From the NCBI RefSeq assembly GCF_000813005.1, contig NZ_JSYP01000009.1:1-64000 (forward strand): 64,000 nt of DNA, written 5' to 3'. Below are positions 63,530 to 64,000 of the stretch, piece after piece. The notes below the pieces were generated by a model that ran no database searches, was not told where the DNA came from, and saw only the letters and a list, made by a program, of their open reading frames with translations. Each line of letters opens with the position of its first letter. Position 1 is the stretch's first letter. The translations under genes were made by a program, and so were the position numbers. Source of the stretch: Flavobacterium sp. KMS. GTDB lineage: Bacteria > Bacteroidota > Bacteroidia > Flavobacteriales > Flavobacteriaceae.

Positions 63530-64000
63530 CTATCGTATTATCATTACTTTCTTAACTTTGGTTTCTCCTCCGTCTTCAGCCGAAACAACAATCATATACA
63601 CACCAGAAGCTACTTTATATTTTCCAAAAGCAGTCGTATCCCATTCGATTGTTCCTCCTTCGGATGTTGTTTCGTACACAAGATTACCTTCGATATCTGT
63701 AATTTTAATATTGGCTTTATCTAGTAATCCTGCAATTTTTACTGTTCCCGAAAATTCTGGACGTACAGGATTTGGATATACATATACATTATTTAAATTT
63801 TCATTGGCTTCAGTAGCGATTCCTTTAAACGAAACCATTCCTTTACTTGTCGCAATATAAACTTCTCCAGTGACACTGTTTATCCCAATATCATTAATTT
63901 GATTGCTTGGTAATGGCGAATTATTTATCGTAAAGTGATATTTAGTTTCCTGACCATTTGGTGAAACAAAAAAAACACCTGAATCTGTGGTTCCAATCCA
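63530..64000 (-). CDS. porZ: C-terminal part of a PorZ-like T9SS protein (cut by window edge)
   Basis: The frame is open from the stop at 63530 to the window edge, about 156 codons. The edge-proximal part (WIGTTDSGVFFVSPNG, then NNSPLPSNQINDIGINS) is a two-component-regulator-type propeller blade with the characteristic 'LPSNQI..I' repeat. It leads into a C-terminal domain starting 'VYVYPNPVRPEF' and ending KVKKVMIIR. This combination of beta-propeller and T9SS-type C-terminal domain, next to recO, fits PorZ. PorZ is a surface protein of the type IX secretion attachment complex. The N-terminal two-thirds lies outside the window, so the assignment is provisional. Confidence 0.65.
   Translation of the reverse strand, partial: WIGTTDSGVFFVSPNGQETKYHFTINNSPLPSNQINDIGINSVTGEVYIATSKGMVSFKGIATEANENLNNVYVYPNPVRPEFSGTVKIAGLLDKANIKITDIEGNLVYETTSEGGTIEWDTTAFGKYKVASGVYMIVVSAEDGGETKVKKVMIIR

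Noticed and set aside
1..64000. CRISPR array, rRNA operon, integrase or complete insertion sequence
   Set aside because: I looked for regularly spaced repeats, conserved rRNA words and transposase motifs and found none. The only repeats are intergenic elements and one MITE-like cassette.

Overview
The window looks like a chromosomal stretch of a Flavobacterium-type member of the Bacteroidota. The evidence is low GC content, SusC/SusD proteins, a three-subunit class B succinate dehydrogenase, a mevalonate-pathway HMG-CoA synthase, an OmpA protein with thrombospondin type 3 repeats, a T9SS-type C-terminus at the right edge, and promoters of the form TTTG-N19/20-TAnnTTTG. No CRISPR array, rRNA, integrase or complete insertion sequence was seen. 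The one tRNA found has anticodon CAT.

Layout. 1-5.4 kb: lipid and cofactor housekeeping on the minus strand (accC, accB, fabH, rpmF, a DUF177 gene, pdxA), facing ribE on the plus strand. 6-8.1 kb: a tiny exported protein, a stand-alone cytochrome P450 and the tRNA. 8.3-15.5 kb: methylmalonyl-CoA epimerase, two overlapping lipoprotein genes, an Ig-like lipoprotein, an orphan GG-leader-type peptide, a decayed copy of the lipoprotein's tail, and a nitrilase-family amidase. 15.8-29.7 kb: a compact catabolic locus (susC, susD, GntP-family permease, RidA, KDG kinase, KDPG aldolase, D-threonine-aldolase-like PLP enzyme, M19 amidohydrolase, a DeoR/GlpR regulator, and a GH20 hexosaminidase with a PA14 domain). 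29.8-33.3 kb: sdhBAC. 33.6-40.1 kb: HMG-CoA synthase, then an accessory patch with two GNATs, two uncharacterised proteins, an XRE regulator, a small helical protein and an AbiC-like abortive-infection protein. 40.6-55 kb: aminopeptidase P, an alpha/beta hydrolase, a small ABC module, AddB-like and AddA-like recombination proteins around ompA and kbl, lspA, two roadblock-like proteins and a DksA-like protein. 55-64 kb: ileS, two exported proteins of uncertain function, recO and the 3' part of a porZ-like gene.

The most interesting system is the 15.8-29.7 kb locus. Read together, its genes spell out a route for an amino sugar acid. GH20 trims GlcNAc-containing glycans. SusCD and the GntP-family permease import the product. 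The M19 enzyme may remove an acyl group. The PLP enzyme with RidA could dehydrate and deaminate D-glucosaminate to 2-keto-3-deoxygluconate. KDG kinase and KDPG aldolase would then give pyruvate and glyceraldehyde 3-phosphate. This would be a Bacteroidota counterpart of oxidised-chitin (N-acetylglucosaminate) use. It is supported by shared TTGCAA direct repeats with 10-11 bp phasing upstream of susC, the hexosaminidase gene and the regulator gene. The gene families are seen in the sequence; the substrate is inference.

Other items worth a look are the XRE/helical/AbiC defence-like operon, the orphan GG-leader peptide beside a frameshifted duplicate, a 209-bp palindrome-ended element inside the catabolic operon, an ABC-like protein without a Walker A motif, and a roadblock pair with no GTPase nearby.
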